The translations under genes and the position numbers were made by a program. 55,162 bases of DNA from contig JAHFTC010000012.1 in NCBI GenBank assembly GCA_023269585.1, positions 1 to 55,162 on the forward strand, given 5' to 3'. The stretch comes from Opitutaceae bacterium (GTDB lineage: Bacteria > Verrucomicrobiota > Verrucomicrobiia > Opitutales > Opitutaceae). Of this stretch, positions 1 to 8,294 are shown piece after piece (position 1 is the first letter of the stretch; the number at the start of each line of letters is the position of its first letter). Below the pieces are notes generated by a model that had not been told where the DNA came from, made no database searches, and saw only the letters and a program-made list of their open reading frames with translations.

Positions 1-224
1 ACTTTCCGCAGCGCAGGCGGCGGGACCTTAACGGAAGCCGTTGGCGTGCAGCGGCGTGGGGCTTACGAGTGGATTTCTGAAGTTTTCGGGTGTTCATGGC
101 TAGAACGCACAATAGGCATTATGTCTAATCGAACAGGCATTCATTCTTTTCACTTCAGCGGGCCCCGAAATCGCCGACTCCGTTCTTCCCCGACGCCTCC
201 AACCCTGCTTTCGTCCGATCCGCA
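1..224. other. Left-edge spacer, no gene recognised
   Basis: I see no convincing coding region ahead of malQ. The only short open frame here has no recognisable motif. The tail end of an upstream gene cannot be excluded because the window starts here. A malQ promoter presumably lies in this stretch, but no clear -35/-10 pair was identified. Confidence 0.4.
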
Positions 225-1784
225 ATGAGCCCAATCTCCGCTCCGCTGTTCAACTGGCTCGATCATCGCGCCGCTGGCGTTCTCCTTCACCCCACTTCGT
301 TTCCTGGTCCGCACGGCATCGGCACCCTCAACGCCAACGCCGTCCGCTTCCTTGAGTTTCTCGCCAAGGCCGGTTTCAGCTATTGGCAGGTCTGTCCGCT
401 CGGTTCCACCGGCTACGGCAACTCCCCGTACCAGTCGTTTTCCGCCTTCGCGGGCAACCCGTATCTGATCGACCTCGAGCCCTTGCTCGCCGCTGGCCTT
501 CTTCAGCGCAACGAGCTCGTCAAACTCGAACGCCTGCCGACCGACCGCGTCGATTTCGGCGCGATCTGGCAGGAAAAATGGCCGGTGCTCTTCACCGCCG
601 CCGAACGTTTCCAGAAAAAGCCGGTCGCGCTCCCGTACGGTGATTTCGCCGAGTTCTGCGCCGCGCAATCCGCCTGGCTCGAAGACTACGCCTACTTCCT
701 CGCTCTGAAGGACCATTTCTCCGGTCGGCCCTGGTGGGAATGGCCCGCCGAACAGCGCAACTTCGAGAAAGCCGCGAAAGCCGCCCTCCGCCGCACGCTC
801 GCGCCGAAGATCTTCGCGCACCAGTTCCTCCAATACCTCTTCTTTGGCCAATGGCGCCAGCTCCGCGCCCGCGCGGCCAAGCTCGGCATCGAAGTCGTCG
901 GCGACGTGCCAATCTTCGTCGCGCTCGACAGCGCCGATGTCTGGGCCAACCCCGATCTCTTCCTGCTCGATCCGGCCACGCGCCGTCCGACCTTCGTCGC
1001 CGGCGTCCCGCCCGACTACTTTTCCGCCGACGGCCAGCTCTGGGGCAATCCGCTCTACGACTGGCCCGCGCATCAACGGACCGGTTACGCCTGGTGGCTT
1101 CGGCGCATGGCGGCCACGTTCGACCTCTGCGACGTCGTCCGCATCGACCATTTCCGCGGCTTCGAGAGCTACTGGGCCGTGCCTGCCGGCGCGCCCAACG
1201 CCCGCAAGGGCACCTGGGAGCTCGGCCCCGGCGTCGATTTCTTCCGCGCGGTGCGCGCGGCCTTCCCGGCGGCGAAGATCATCGCCGAGGATCTCGGCGT
1301 GCTCACGCCCGAGGTCATCGCCCTGCGCGAGGCCACCGGCCTCCCCGGCATGGCCATCACCCAGTTCGCCTTCGGCGGCGACGCCAAGAACCTCTACTTG
1401 CCGCACAACCACGCGGCCAACTGCGTGCTCTATCCCGGCACGCATGACAACGACACCAGTCGCGGCTGGTATGCGGCGCTCGACGAGAAGACCCGTGACC
1501 ACGTCCGCCGGTACTTCCGGATCGGTGGCGCCGAGATCGCCTGGGACTTCATCCGCGCCGCCTTCGCCTCGCCCTGCCGCCTCGCCATCATCCCGTTGCA
1601 GGATCTGCTCAGCCTCGACAGCGCCGCGCGGTTCAACATCCCGGGCAAACCGGACGGCAATTGGGAATGGCGCTATCAGCCCGACCAACTCGAAAACCTC
1701 GACCGCAACAGCACCGCCTACCTGCGCGAGCTCGGCGAGCTCTACGGTCGGCTGCCCGAGGAGAAACCGGCGCTGAAACTCTGA
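225..1784 (+). CDS. malQ: 4-alpha-glucanotransferase (amylomaltase, GH77)
   Basis: This 519-residue protein is a cytosolic GH77 disproportionating enzyme that transfers 1,4-alpha-glucan segments between maltooligosaccharides in glycogen/maltodextrin metabolism. Visible family motifs include HPTSFPGPHGIGTL near residue 25 and GYGNSPYQSFSAFAGNPYLI near residue 65. The catalytic nucleophile is Asp308 in VRIDHFRG, the acid/base is Glu355 in IIAEDLGV, and the third carboxylate is Asp408 in GTHDNDT. Length is normal for the short bacterial form (about 500-520). The ATG at 225 places the conserved N-terminal motif at the expected distance. The gene is convergent with oleB and has no glycogen genes beside it in this window. 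Confidence 0.96.
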   Translation: MSPISAPLFNWLDHRAAGVLLHPTSFPGPHGIGTLNANAVRFLEFLAKAGFSYWQVCPLGSTGYGNSPYQSFSAFAGNPYLIDLEPLLAAGLLQRNELVKLERLPTDRVDFGAIWQEKWPVLFTAAERFQKKPVALPYGDFAEFCAAQSAWLEDYAYFLALKDHFSGRPWWEWPAEQRNFEKAAKAALRRTLAPKIFAHQFLQYLFFGQWRQLRARAAKLGIEVVGDVPIFVALDSADVWANPDLFLLDPATRRPTFVAGVPPDYFSADGQLWGNPLYDWPAHQRTGYAWWLRRMAATFDLCDVVRIDHFRGFESYWAVPAGAPNARKGTWELGPGVDFFRAVRAAFPAAKIIAEDLGVLTPEVIALREATGLPGMAITQFAFGGDAKNLYLPHNHAANCVLYPGTHDNDTSRGWYAALDEKTRDHVRRYFRIGGAEIAWDFIRAAFASPCRLAIIPLQDLLSLDSAARFNIPGKPDGNWEWRYQPDQLENLDRNSTAYLRELGELYGRLPEEKPALKL

Positions 1785-1830
1785 GCCGCGCGATCGCCGC
1801 GGCGGCAGCTGGCCAAATTGCTGCGCGGCC

Positions 1831-2697
1831 TCACCGCCCGAGGAACTCCGCGATGCGCGGAATCAGGTGTTCCCGCGCATCCTCCAGCACGTAGTGCCCG
1901 GCGTCCGCGTAGTGCTGGGTCTCGGCGTGCGGGAAGAACTGTTTCCAGCGTTCGAAGAAGTGGTCCGTGAAACAGAAGTCGCGGCCGCCCCACCCGATCA
2001 GGATCGGCTTCGCGCGCAACCACGCGAGGTCCACGGCGATCTGCTGCAGGATCGGCAACGTCGGATGCGCGGGCTCCATCGGGATGTCGCGAACAAACTG
2101 ATGCACCGCCACCCGGTTCGCCCAGCTGCGGTACGGCGCGAGGAACCCCGCGCGCACCTCCGGCGCCAGCGGCCGGGTGACCGCCATCGAAACCGCCGGC
2201 CCGGCGAAGCCGTTGAAGCCGCGCACCAGCAGCGAGCCGACCACCGGCCAGCGGCAGACGGAGATCCGCCCGGGGATGTTCTCGTCGGGAAACGCCGCGG
2301 TATTGAGAATCACGATCTTCCCGGTCCGGTCGGCCGCGCGCGTCGCCACGCCCATGCCGATCGCCCCGCCCCAGTCGTGCACGATGAGGTGCACGCGTTT
2401 CAGGCGCAGATGCGCGATCAGCTTCTGCACGTCGCCGATGCGGCGCGCGAGCTGGTACGGGTACTTCGCCGGCTTGTCGGAGAGCCCCATGCCGATGTGG
2501 TCCGGCACGATGCAGCGCACGCGACCGCGCAGCGCCTGCACGACGTTGCGGTAATAGAACGACCACGTCGGGTTGCCGTGGAGCATCACCACGGCCTCGT
2601 CGGAGTCCGGGCCTTCGTCGAGGTAGTGCATCCGCACGCCGTCGCCGACGTCGAAGAACCGCGATTCGAAGGGATACTCTTTGCGCCAGATTTCCAT
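1831..2697 (-). CDS. Alpha/beta hydrolase, OleB-like (haloalkane dehalogenase family)
   Basis: This 288-residue protein has the haloalkane-dehalogenase layout: HGNPTW oxyanion motif near residue 40, an Asp nucleophile (Asp108) in VHDWGGA, and a late catalytic His in DAGHYVLED. In OleB, a family member, the same Asp chemistry decarboxylates beta-lactones to olefins. The OleB reading rests on position: the start lies 2 bases after the stop of an OleA-like ketosynthase. I chose the ATG at 2697; a GTG three codons upstream (2706) would overlap oleA. No oleC or oleD follows, because the next gene is malQ on the opposite strand. Alternatives are an epoxide hydrolase-like or dehalogenase-like enzyme of other specificity. 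Confidence 0.75.
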   Translation of the reverse strand: MEIWRKEYPFESRFFDVGDGVRMHYLDEGPDSDEAVVMLHGNPTWSFYYRNVVQALRGRVRCIVPDHIGMGLSDKPAKYPYQLARRIGDVQKLIAHLRLKRVHLIVHDWGGAIGMGVATRAADRTGKIVILNTAAFPDENIPGRISVCRWPVVGSLLVRGFNGFAGPAVSMAVTRPLAPEVRAGFLAPYRSWANRVAVHQFVRDIPMEPAHPTLPILQQIAVDLAWLRAKPILIGWGGRDFCFTDHFFERWKQFFPHAETQHYADAGHYVLEDAREHLIPRIAEFLGR

Positions 2698-2699
2698 GG

Positions 2700-3734
2700 T
2701 CAGCACTCCAGGACGAGCATCACACAGTTGATTCCGCTGCCGATGCCGAGCAGGCCCACGCGCTGGCCCGGCTGCACGAAACCGACTTCGCGCGCCTTGG
2801 CCAACGTGAGCGGCAGCGCCACCGAACCGGTGTTGCCCATCGTTTCAAAGGTTGAGAAATCCTTCGCCGGATCGAGCCCGAGCGTCTCGTACAGCCGGCG
2901 CCGATGCGCGACGCCCACCTGATGGCAGACGAAGCGGTCGAAGTCCTTCTCCGCGTAGCCGAATTCGCGCCGAAGATCCTCCCACGTCAGCCGCGCCGTC
3001 TCGACTCCGGCCACAAGCAGCTGCTCGGAGTCGGTCTGCATCGCCAGCGCGTCACCCTCGGCGCGGTCGCCCATGCAGAGCGCGCTGTGCTCGCTGGCCG
3101 CGCGCACCACTCCGCCGACCAGCCGCGGCGCGCCGGCGGGCGCGAGTTCGCGGTGACACAGCACCGCGGCCACCGCGCCCGAGCCGATGGTGAGGTTGGC
3201 GAAGAACGGCTTGATCTGCTGGCGGTCGAGGTCGCTCGTGCAGAGCCGGCGGATCGTCTCCTCGACGAGCGGGCCGCCGTTCTCCCCGCAGGCGACGATG
3301 CCGGCCTGGATCTGGCCTGAATCGATCATGCCGCCGATCAACGTGCATGCATTCAGGAAACCGAGACAAGCGTTCGACACGTCGAGCACCTGCATCTGTG
3401 CCGGAAGTCCGGACGCGCGATGCACGAAGGCCGCTGTCGCCGGCTCCAGCATGTCGCGGGAGACAGCACCGTGGACGAGCAGGCCCAGCGCCGCCGTCGG
3501 CACCTTCGTCTGCGCGAGCACGGCGCGCACCGCCCGGGCGCTGGCATCGGACGGTTTGGTGCCGGGCTCCCAGAAGCGGCGTTCCTTGATGCCGGTCATC
3601 AGCTCCAGGCGGCCGAACGGCAGCTTGAGCCGCTCGTAGAGCGGCCGAAGCCGTTCCTCCAGCGCGGCGGTGGTCAGCACCTGCGGCGGCAGGACCGTGA
3701 CGAGGGATTCGAGGACGACGTTCTGAAAACGCAT
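2700..3734 (-). CDS. Thiolase-superfamily condensing enzyme, OleA-like (FabH-related)
   Basis: This 344-residue condensing enzyme has active-site Cys123 in VSNACLGFLNAC, a His at about 271 in FVCHQVG and Asn301 in GNTGS, the Cys-His-Asn triad of KAS III enzymes. The SNACLGF context and the pairing with an Asp-nucleophile alpha/beta hydrolase resemble OleA, which joins two acyl-CoAs head to head, more than a standard FabH. It follows fabZ-fabI on the same strand, so it probably draws on the fatty acid pool. The ATG at 3734 (MRFQNVV) is preferred over one 11 codons upstream, because that extension would be translated from the heptad repeat spacer. Confidence 0.78.
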   Translation of the reverse strand: MRFQNVVLESLVTVLPPQVLTTAALEERLRPLYERLKLPFGRLELMTGIKERRFWEPGTKPSDASARAVRAVLAQTKVPTAALGLLVHGAVSRDMLEPATAAFVHRASGLPAQMQVLDVSNACLGFLNACTLIGGMIDSGQIQAGIVACGENGGPLVEETIRRLCTSDLDRQQIKPFFANLTIGSGAVAAVLCHRELAPAGAPRLVGGVVRAASEHSALCMGDRAEGDALAMQTDSEQLLVAGVETARLTWEDLRREFGYAEKDFDRFVCHQVGVAHRRRLYETLGLDPAKDFSTFETMGNTGSVALPLTLAKAREVGFVQPGQRVGLLGIGSGINCVMLVLEC

Positions 3735-3737
3735 CGG

Positions 3738-3849
3738 CTTAGAAAATTCCAAACGCCAACGCGCCAAACTCCAAAGGGAATTCAGAAAGCGGAGTCACGA
3801 GTTCTACGGTTTGGCGTTTGGCCATTGGAGTTTTGAGATTTGCGCGCGT
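3738..3849. repeat. Pair of inverted 7-base periodic arrays between fabI and oleA
   Basis: Two blocks of degenerate heptamers face each other. The first (3738-3779) reads as CTTAGAA, AATTCCA, AACGCCA, ACGCGCC, AAACTCC, AAAGGGA. The second (3808-3849) reads as GGTTTGG, CGTTTGG, CCATTGG, AGTTTTG, AGATTTG, CGCGCGT. The blocks are roughly inverted copies (CCAAAC/GTTTGG), so the spacer could fold into a long imperfect stem. The first block ends 3 bases from the oleA start codon. No coding sequence is apparent. Confidence 0.75.
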
Positions 3850-3858
3850 AGCGCGCGG

Positions 3859-4659
3859 TCAGGTTCTCATCGCGAGCCGGATGACGTCCTTGTCAAAGTA
3901 GTTCAGGCCGAGCCCGGCATCGACGACCATCGTCGTGCCATTGATGCCGCTGGAGCGCGGGCTGAGCAGGAAGAGCGCGGCGTTGGCCACCTCCTGTGTC
4001 TCCAGATTGCGGCGGCGGAAGGTCAGCTTCTCGGCGTAGAGGTAGCTCTCGACGTAGCCGGGGATGCCCGAGCTGCTCGCGGTCTTGAGGGGGCCGGCGC
4101 CCACGGCGTTGAACCGTACCGCGGTGTCGGCGCTGAACGATTTGGCGAGGTTGCGCACGATGCCGTCGAGCGCGGCCTTGATCGGCGACATGTAGCCGTA
4201 GTTTTCCGCCGTCACGAGGAGCGAGGAGATGCCCATGGCCACGACCGAGGCGTCGGGCGCGAGGAAAGGTTTGAACGCCCGCGCCAGCTCGACGAGCGAG
4301 AAGGCCGAGATGGTGGTCGCCTGGAGGAAATCCGCGCGCTTGGTCTCGTGGAACGGCTTGAAGCCCTCCGCGTAGTTGGCGAACGCGACCGAGTGCACCA
4401 GTCCGTGGATCGGCCCGTGTTTCGGTCCAACCTCCGCCGCCAACGCATCGCAGGCGCCTTCGCGTTCGAGATCGCACACGAACACCGGCAGCTGCGGCGC
4501 CAGCTTCTGCACCTCGCCGCGACGCTTTTCCGAGTGCACGCTCAGGAGCACCTTCGCCCCCTCGGCCTCGAGCGACTTCACGACGTGCCAGGCCACGCTC
4601 TTGCGGTTGGCCACGCCGGCGACGAGCACCGTCTTGCCGGAAAGACCCAGGAAACTCAT
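3859..4659 (-). CDS. fabI: Enoyl-[acyl-carrier-protein] reductase (NADH), FabI-type SDR
   Basis: This 266-residue short-chain dehydrogenase carries FabI features: the divergent N-terminal nucleotide loop GVANRKSVAWH (residues 15-25), HSVAFANY near residue 90, and the active-site arrangement with Tyr and Lys in ENYGYMSPIKAALDG. It reduces trans-2-enoyl-ACP in the last step of each fatty acid elongation cycle. The ATG at 4659 overlaps the fabZ stop by 4 bases, indicating translational coupling. The longer upstream open frame is only read-through of the fabZ region. Length is normal for FabI. Confidence 0.93.
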   Translation of the reverse strand: MSFLGLSGKTVLVAGVANRKSVAWHVVKSLEAEGAKVLLSVHSEKRRGEVQKLAPQLPVFVCDLEREGACDALAAEVGPKHGPIHGLVHSVAFANYAEGFKPFHETKRADFLQATTISAFSLVELARAFKPFLAPDASVVAMGISSLLVTAENYGYMSPIKAALDGIVRNLAKSFSADTAVRFNAVGAGPLKTASSSGIPGYVESYLYAEKLTFRRRNLETQEVANAALFLLSPRSSGINGTTMVVDAGLGLNYFDKDVIRLAMRT

Positions 4660-5102
4660 GCCGCGCCTCCGGGCGTCTTCCACGCGACGGCGAAGTCGAC
4701 GCTGAGCACGCGCTTGCCGCCGCTGGTGATGCTGCCGCCCATCATCGTGAACCCGCCCACGGTTTCCTTGATCTTCGCGGTGATCTCGATCGTGTCGCCG
4801 GGGAAGACCGGGTTGCGGAACTTCACATCGCTCACCCGCGCCAGCAACGGCACCCCGCCCTGCTCCCCTGCCCCGGCGGCCTGGGCTCGCTTCGCCATCA
4901 GGATCGCACCGGTTTGGAAAACGGCCTCGCAAAGCAACACGCCCGGCGTGATCGGCTGGCCCGGATAGTGCCCGCGGTAAAAGTCCTCGTCGGCGCGGAA
5001 CGTGCGCTTGGCCACCAGCGTGTCGGCCGTCTCCGCGACGATCTCGTCGACAAAGAGAAACGGCGGGCGGTGCGGGATGAGAGCGGTGACGGAGTCGGAC
5101 AT
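4656..5102 (-). CDS. fabZ: 3-hydroxyacyl-ACP dehydratase, FabZ-type
   Basis: This 148-residue hot-dog fold protein has the FabZ active-site segment GHYPGQPITPGVLLCEA (about residues 42-58), with the catalytic His and, downstream, the Glu of LCEA. It dehydrates 3-hydroxyacyl-ACP, the step before FabI, whose gene it overlaps by 4 bases. The ATG at 5102 (MSDSVTALIPHRPPF) fits the family N terminus. An in-frame extension upstream would run through a 7-base periodic repeat and is rejected. Being the first gene of the lipid cluster, its promoter should lie in or beyond that repeat. Confidence 0.92.
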   Translation of the reverse strand: MSDSVTALIPHRPPFLFVDEIVAETADTLVAKRTFRADEDFYRGHYPGQPITPGVLLCEAVFQTGAILMAKRAQAAGAGEQGGVPLLARVSDVKFRNPVFPGDTIEITAKIKETVGGFTMMGGSITSGGKRVLSVDFAVAWKTPGGAA

Positions 5103-5103
5103 G

Positions 5104-5166
5104 GCGGAAAGGCGATGAGCGGGAGGCGAAAGGTCAGAGGCTAGAGCGCGAACCGCCTCGGCGGAA
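5104..5166. repeat. 7-base periodic array abutting the fabZ start
   Basis: Nine successive heptamers run from one base upstream of the fabZ start codon: GCGGAAA, GGCGATG, AGCGGGA, GGCGAAA, GGTCAGA, GGCTAGA, GCGCGAA, CCGCCTC, GGCGGAA. Most share G at position 1 and an A near position 5 or the end. The array occupies the fabZ leader, so it would be transcribed. Confidence 0.65.
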
Positions 5167-5229
5167 AGCCTTACTTTTCCGGGTTGCACCCTTGGGCGGC
5201 TCGCGGGCCGGGGCGCGGTGTTGGCCTGC

Positions 5230-5272
5230 GGAGGGCGACCCTCCCTCCGTGCGAACGTCTGCGGCTTCGCAG
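5230..5272. repeat. Two adjacent small hairpins
   Basis: GGAGGG-CGA-CCCTCC lies at 5230-5244 and CTGCG-GCTT-CGCAG at 5259-5272, in the 219-base spacer between fabZ and the PstS-like gene. Neither has a downstream T run, so neither is called a terminator. The rest of the spacer shows no gene. Confidence 0.5.
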
Positions 5273-5321
5273 GCGGGTTTGCCCATCCCTGCCGCCCCGC
5301 AACCGTATCTCGATATTGGAC

Positions 5322-6086
5322 TCAGCGGGCGCGCGAATGCAGCGAGTTGATCACCATTTCGAGTTTTGGATTCTGCTCGAGGCGGTCCTTTCGTGCGACA
5401 ATGAAGAGCTCCACCGACAGCTTCGGCTCGATCTCCGCCCAGACCGAGCCGGGCGTCAGCGTCGAACGCGGCAGCAGCCCCACCGCGCCCGCCTCCGCGG
5501 CGACGAGAGGCACGATGTCCGGGGTCCGCATCACCACCACTGCCGTTTCGGTGAAGGCGAGACCAGCCAGCAGCGTGGTTGCGACCGTGGCCCGCACTCC
5601 GTCGAGTTCGTCGGGGATGATCACCCGCACGGGCAGATCGGGACCGCCGCAATCCTTCCAGTTGGCAATTTCTCCGGTCAGCAACGCCCGCAACTGCCCG
5701 GCGTCGAGGCGACGGACGGGGTTGGCGGGGTGGATCAGGGCGACCACTTCCGCCTTCGAGGTATCCGCCAACTTGAGTTTCTCGAGCCGGTCCACCGTCA
5801 GCGGCGCGGCGCCATCGGCGCCGATTCTGGCGAGCAGGTAGTCGAGCGGACCGGAAAGCATCGCGGCGTCGGCCTCGTCCGCTGCGAGCGCGAGCAGCCC
5901 CCGGCCGGAGCCGGTCGGCTGGAGACGAATCGCCACATTATGGTTGGCCTCCACGCCCGCCCGCAGCGGCATCAGGACCCTGGTGACGGTGCTGGAACCG
6001 GCCAGGGTGATACAGGGGCCGTCGCCACGGGCGACCAGTCCGGTTGCAATAAGGCCAAGGAGGCAGAGAGAGCGGAGAAGAGGCAT
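5322..6086 (-). CDS. PstS-like periplasmic substrate-binding protein
   Basis: This 254-residue protein starts with a signal peptide (about residues 1-22, MPLLRSLCLLGLIATG). It then shows the phosphate-binding-protein pattern ITLAGSSTVTRVLMPL and QPTGSGRGLLALAADEADAAMLSGPL, which matches the GSST and TGSG...G ligand loops of PstS-like proteins. Phosphate binding is the family-based guess. No permease or ATPase genes lie nearby, so it may act as a stand-alone sensor or scavenging protein. The start at 6086 is chosen because it gives a clean signal peptide; an ATG at 6149 would put about 20 extra residues ahead of it. Confidence 0.75.
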   Translation of the reverse strand: MPLLRSLCLLGLIATGLVARGDGPCITLAGSSTVTRVLMPLRAGVEANHNVAIRLQPTGSGRGLLALAADEADAAMLSGPLDYLLARIGADGAAPLTVDRLEKLKLADTSKAEVVALIHPANPVRRLDAGQLRALLTGEIANWKDCGGPDLPVRVIIPDELDGVRATVATTLLAGLAFTETAVVVMRTPDIVPLVAAEAGAVGLLPRSTLTPGSVWAEIEPKLSVELFIVARKDRLEQNPKLEMVINSLHSRAR

Positions 6087-6243
6087 CGCCCGCGCGGATC
6101 GGCAAGGAAGGACGGAAGCTTGAGCAACGACTCTGTGACAATTCAGCATGGGCGGGCCGCCCACCCAGGCCACGGAACGCCGTAGCTTCCCCGACGTTCG
6201 ATACACACGCCAACCCCGCGGCCAGTCCTCCTTTCCTCGCTGC

Positions 6244-6924
6244 TTAGCGCCCTCCGATTGCCCGCTGCAGGGGGCAGGCCGCCGGATCGATCGGCTCGCC
6301 ACGGCGATAGCGGCCGAGCAACTGCACGGAGCGCTGGGCCAGCAGGCGCCGGATCTCGCGGCGCTGCCCCTTCACGCGGGGAATGACCATGTTGTCGTAG
6401 CCGGTGGTCTGGTGGCGCATCCACGCGATGGTGGCGGCTTCGGCTCGCTCCTCGATCGGGATGCGCTCCGTGCGCGCCACCGTGCCGCTGCCCACCGGCG
6501 TGGCATGGTCGGCGATCTTCTGGGCCATCACGACTGCGATGTCACGATGCGCAGGATGAAACGCCAGGAACGCCAGCACCGCGCCGCGGAAATCTTCCAC
6601 GTACTCGGCCTGCTCGGCCGCGCGCCTGACCCGGCCGGCCTCCAGCTTCCGCGCATACGCCGGATCCTGTCGCTCGGCGAGAAGCTCCGCCCGCAGCGCC
6701 TCGATGCGCGCCGCCGGGGCCCAGATGCCGCGCGAGAAGCGTTTGTTTCCCTTGAGTTCGATCACGGTCCAAGAGGGGCCGTCGGCCTTGATGCGACGGC
6801 TGAGCGCGGCGTCACCGGGCGGCAGCAGCGCCCAGTCGTCGGGCACGGGGAGTACGCGGCCGCCCTCGCCCAGGACGCGGCGCGGCATGGAGAAGGGACG
6901 GACTTCGCGGGTTTCGGTCGGCAT
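6244..6924 (-). CDS. DUF2293 domain protein
   Basis: This predicted 226-residue protein of unknown function has no signal peptide or membrane segment. The C-terminal third resembles DUF2293, with IAWMRHQTTGYDNMVIPRVK and a following Arg-rich helix typical of the domain. The N-terminal part includes a WTVIELKGNKRFSRGIWAP segment. The start is uncertain: ATG 6924 is used, ATG 6888 (MPRRVLGEGG) is also plausible, and the longer open frame up to 7149 would collide with the divergent membrane-protein gene. It stands alone, 157 bases upstream of the PstS-like gene. Confidence 0.7.
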   Translation of the reverse strand: MPTETREVRPFSMPRRVLGEGGRVLPVPDDWALLPPGDAALSRRIKADGPSWTVIELKGNKRFSRGIWAPAARIEALRAELLAERQDPAYARKLEAGRVRRAAEQAEYVEDFRGAVLAFLAFHPAHRDIAVVMAQKIADHATPVGSGTVARTERIPIEERAEAATIAWMRHQTTGYDNMVIPRVKGQRREIRRLLAQRSVQLLGRYRRGEPIDPAACPLQRAIGGR

Positions 6925-7083
6925 GCGACCCGCGAGATTCGACACCGGAGGCGCCAGCTCAAGCCTGCGTTGCACTTCTGCGTTGGCCTCTCCGGTGGCT
7001 GGCGCCAACATCGCGGCACCTTGAACCCGCTGGCCGGCTTGGCCGGAGGGCGGATCGACGCGAAACACCACCCGCCGCTCACC

Positions 7084-8109
7084 ATGTACAAGATCATCGG
7101 AGCCGATGGCCGTGAATACGGTCCAGTTGCCCTCGAGACGATTCAGCAATGGATCCGCGACCGTCGCGCCGACGGCAACACCCGCATCCTGCCCGAGGGA
7201 GCTGCCGAGTGGACGACCGTGGGCCAGCTCCCGGAGTTCGCCGCCAGTCTCCAGGCCGCTCCGCCGCCCCTCGCTCCGCCTCCGCCGCCGGTGCCGTCGC
7301 CTGCGCTCGGCGCTGCGGTGAACGTCGATCCGGGCGCGACACCGCTGCCGCCCGATGTTGCTGAGCGCGACGTGGTCCTCGAAATCGGCGATGCGCTCGG
7401 CCGGGCGTGGGCGCTGGTGACCGGCCCGAAAATGGGCATGGTGATCGGCGGTGTCGCGGTCTGGATCGCTGTCCAGATCGGCATTTCGCTGTTCGCGCAG
7501 ATTCCGCTCCTCGGAATCCTGATCGCGTTGGCGAGCATGGTCGTGGGCCCGGCCTTACAGGGCGGACTCTACGCCTTCATGCTCCGCTGCGTGCGCGGGC
7601 AGGCGGCGGAGGTTGGCAACATCTTCGACGGTGTCCGCTACCAGTTCGGCCAGCTCTTTCTCGGCGGACTCGTGGTCGCGGTGATCTCGATCGCCGCCGC
7701 CTTGCCGGGTATCGCGCTGGGCGTGACTGGTGGAATCATGGTCAGCCAAAACACCGCAATGCCGGCGGCGATCGCGCTGATCACCGTGGGCTCGATCGCG
7801 ATGCTTGTGCCGCTCGTCTACCTCTCGGTCTGCTGGGCGTTCACGCTGCCGCTCATCATGGACAAGCGACTCGAGTTCTGGGATGCGATGACGCTCAGCC
7901 GCGCCGTTGTCCGCAAACACTGGTGGCGCAGCTTCGCTTTCGTGTTCGTCGCCGGCCTGGTGACCGCGGTGGGTGTGCTCGCCTGCTTCATCGGCTATTT
8001 CTTCACCCTGCCGCTGGGCACCGCCGCCATGTGTTATGGCTACGAGAAGCTCTTCAGCGAGGCGACGCCGGCCGCCGGGAGCAAACCGATCTCCCTGACC
8101 ACCCTCTGA
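7084..8109 (+). CDS. GYF_2 (DUF4339) domain membrane protein
   Basis: This 341-residue protein begins with a GYF_2/DUF4339 module (MYKIIGADGREYGPVALETI, residues 1-50), a soluble protein-binding fold often found on bacterial membrane proteins. A Pro-rich linker follows (about 62-80), then a multi-pass membrane region with hydrophobic stretches near 120-155, 190-225, 240-280 and 295-325. The membrane part resembles DUF975-type glycerophosphoryl-diesterase-like membrane domains, but I cannot assign a substrate. The ATG at 7084 is fixed by the conserved first residues of the GYF_2 domain. It is followed by a good intrinsic terminator and is probably monocistronic. Confidence 0.8.
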   Translation: MYKIIGADGREYGPVALETIQQWIRDRRADGNTRILPEGAAEWTTVGQLPEFAASLQAAPPPLAPPPPPVPSPALGAAVNVDPGATPLPPDVAERDVVLEIGDALGRAWALVTGPKMGMVIGGVAVWIAVQIGISLFAQIPLLGILIALASMVVGPALQGGLYAFMLRCVRGQAAEVGNIFDGVRYQFGQLFLGGLVVAVISIAAALPGIALGVTGGIMVSQNTAMPAAIALITVGSIAMLVPLVYLSVCWAFTLPLIMDKRLEFWDAMTLSRAVVRKHWWRSFAFVFVAGLVTAVGVLACFIGYFFTLPLGTAAMCYGYEKLFSEATPAAGSKPISLTTL

Positions 8110-8127
8110 TCGCGCCGCAGGTTTCGG

Positions 8128-8168
8128 AAGCCGCGGGACTGCCCTGGTGCGGTCCCGCGGTTTCTATT
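8128..8168 (+). terminator. Intrinsic terminator after the GYF_2 gene
   Basis: Arms CCGCGGGAC (8131-8139) and GTCCCGCGG (8152-8160) form a 9-bp GC stem extended by A-T pairs, followed by TTTCTATTT. It lies 20 bases after the stop codon. Confidence 0.75.
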
Positions 8169-8294
8169 TCACAGCGAAGAGCCGAGTCTACCGCGGGGCG
8201 CGTCCGAGAGTCTCGCGGTTGCGAAGCCAATCTCGCGCAGGTGCGTCGGGCGCTCGGCAAAGCGAAACAGCGTCAGCGCGACGCCAGAGCCGGT

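Noticed and set aside
150..1688. Long minus-strand open frame opposite malQ
   Set aside because: It is the mirror frame of a high-GC gene, with no family motifs and low-complexity Arg/Glu/Gly content.
3811..4968. Plus-strand 385-codon open frame across fabI/fabZ
   Set aside because: Shadow of two well-supported minus-strand genes.
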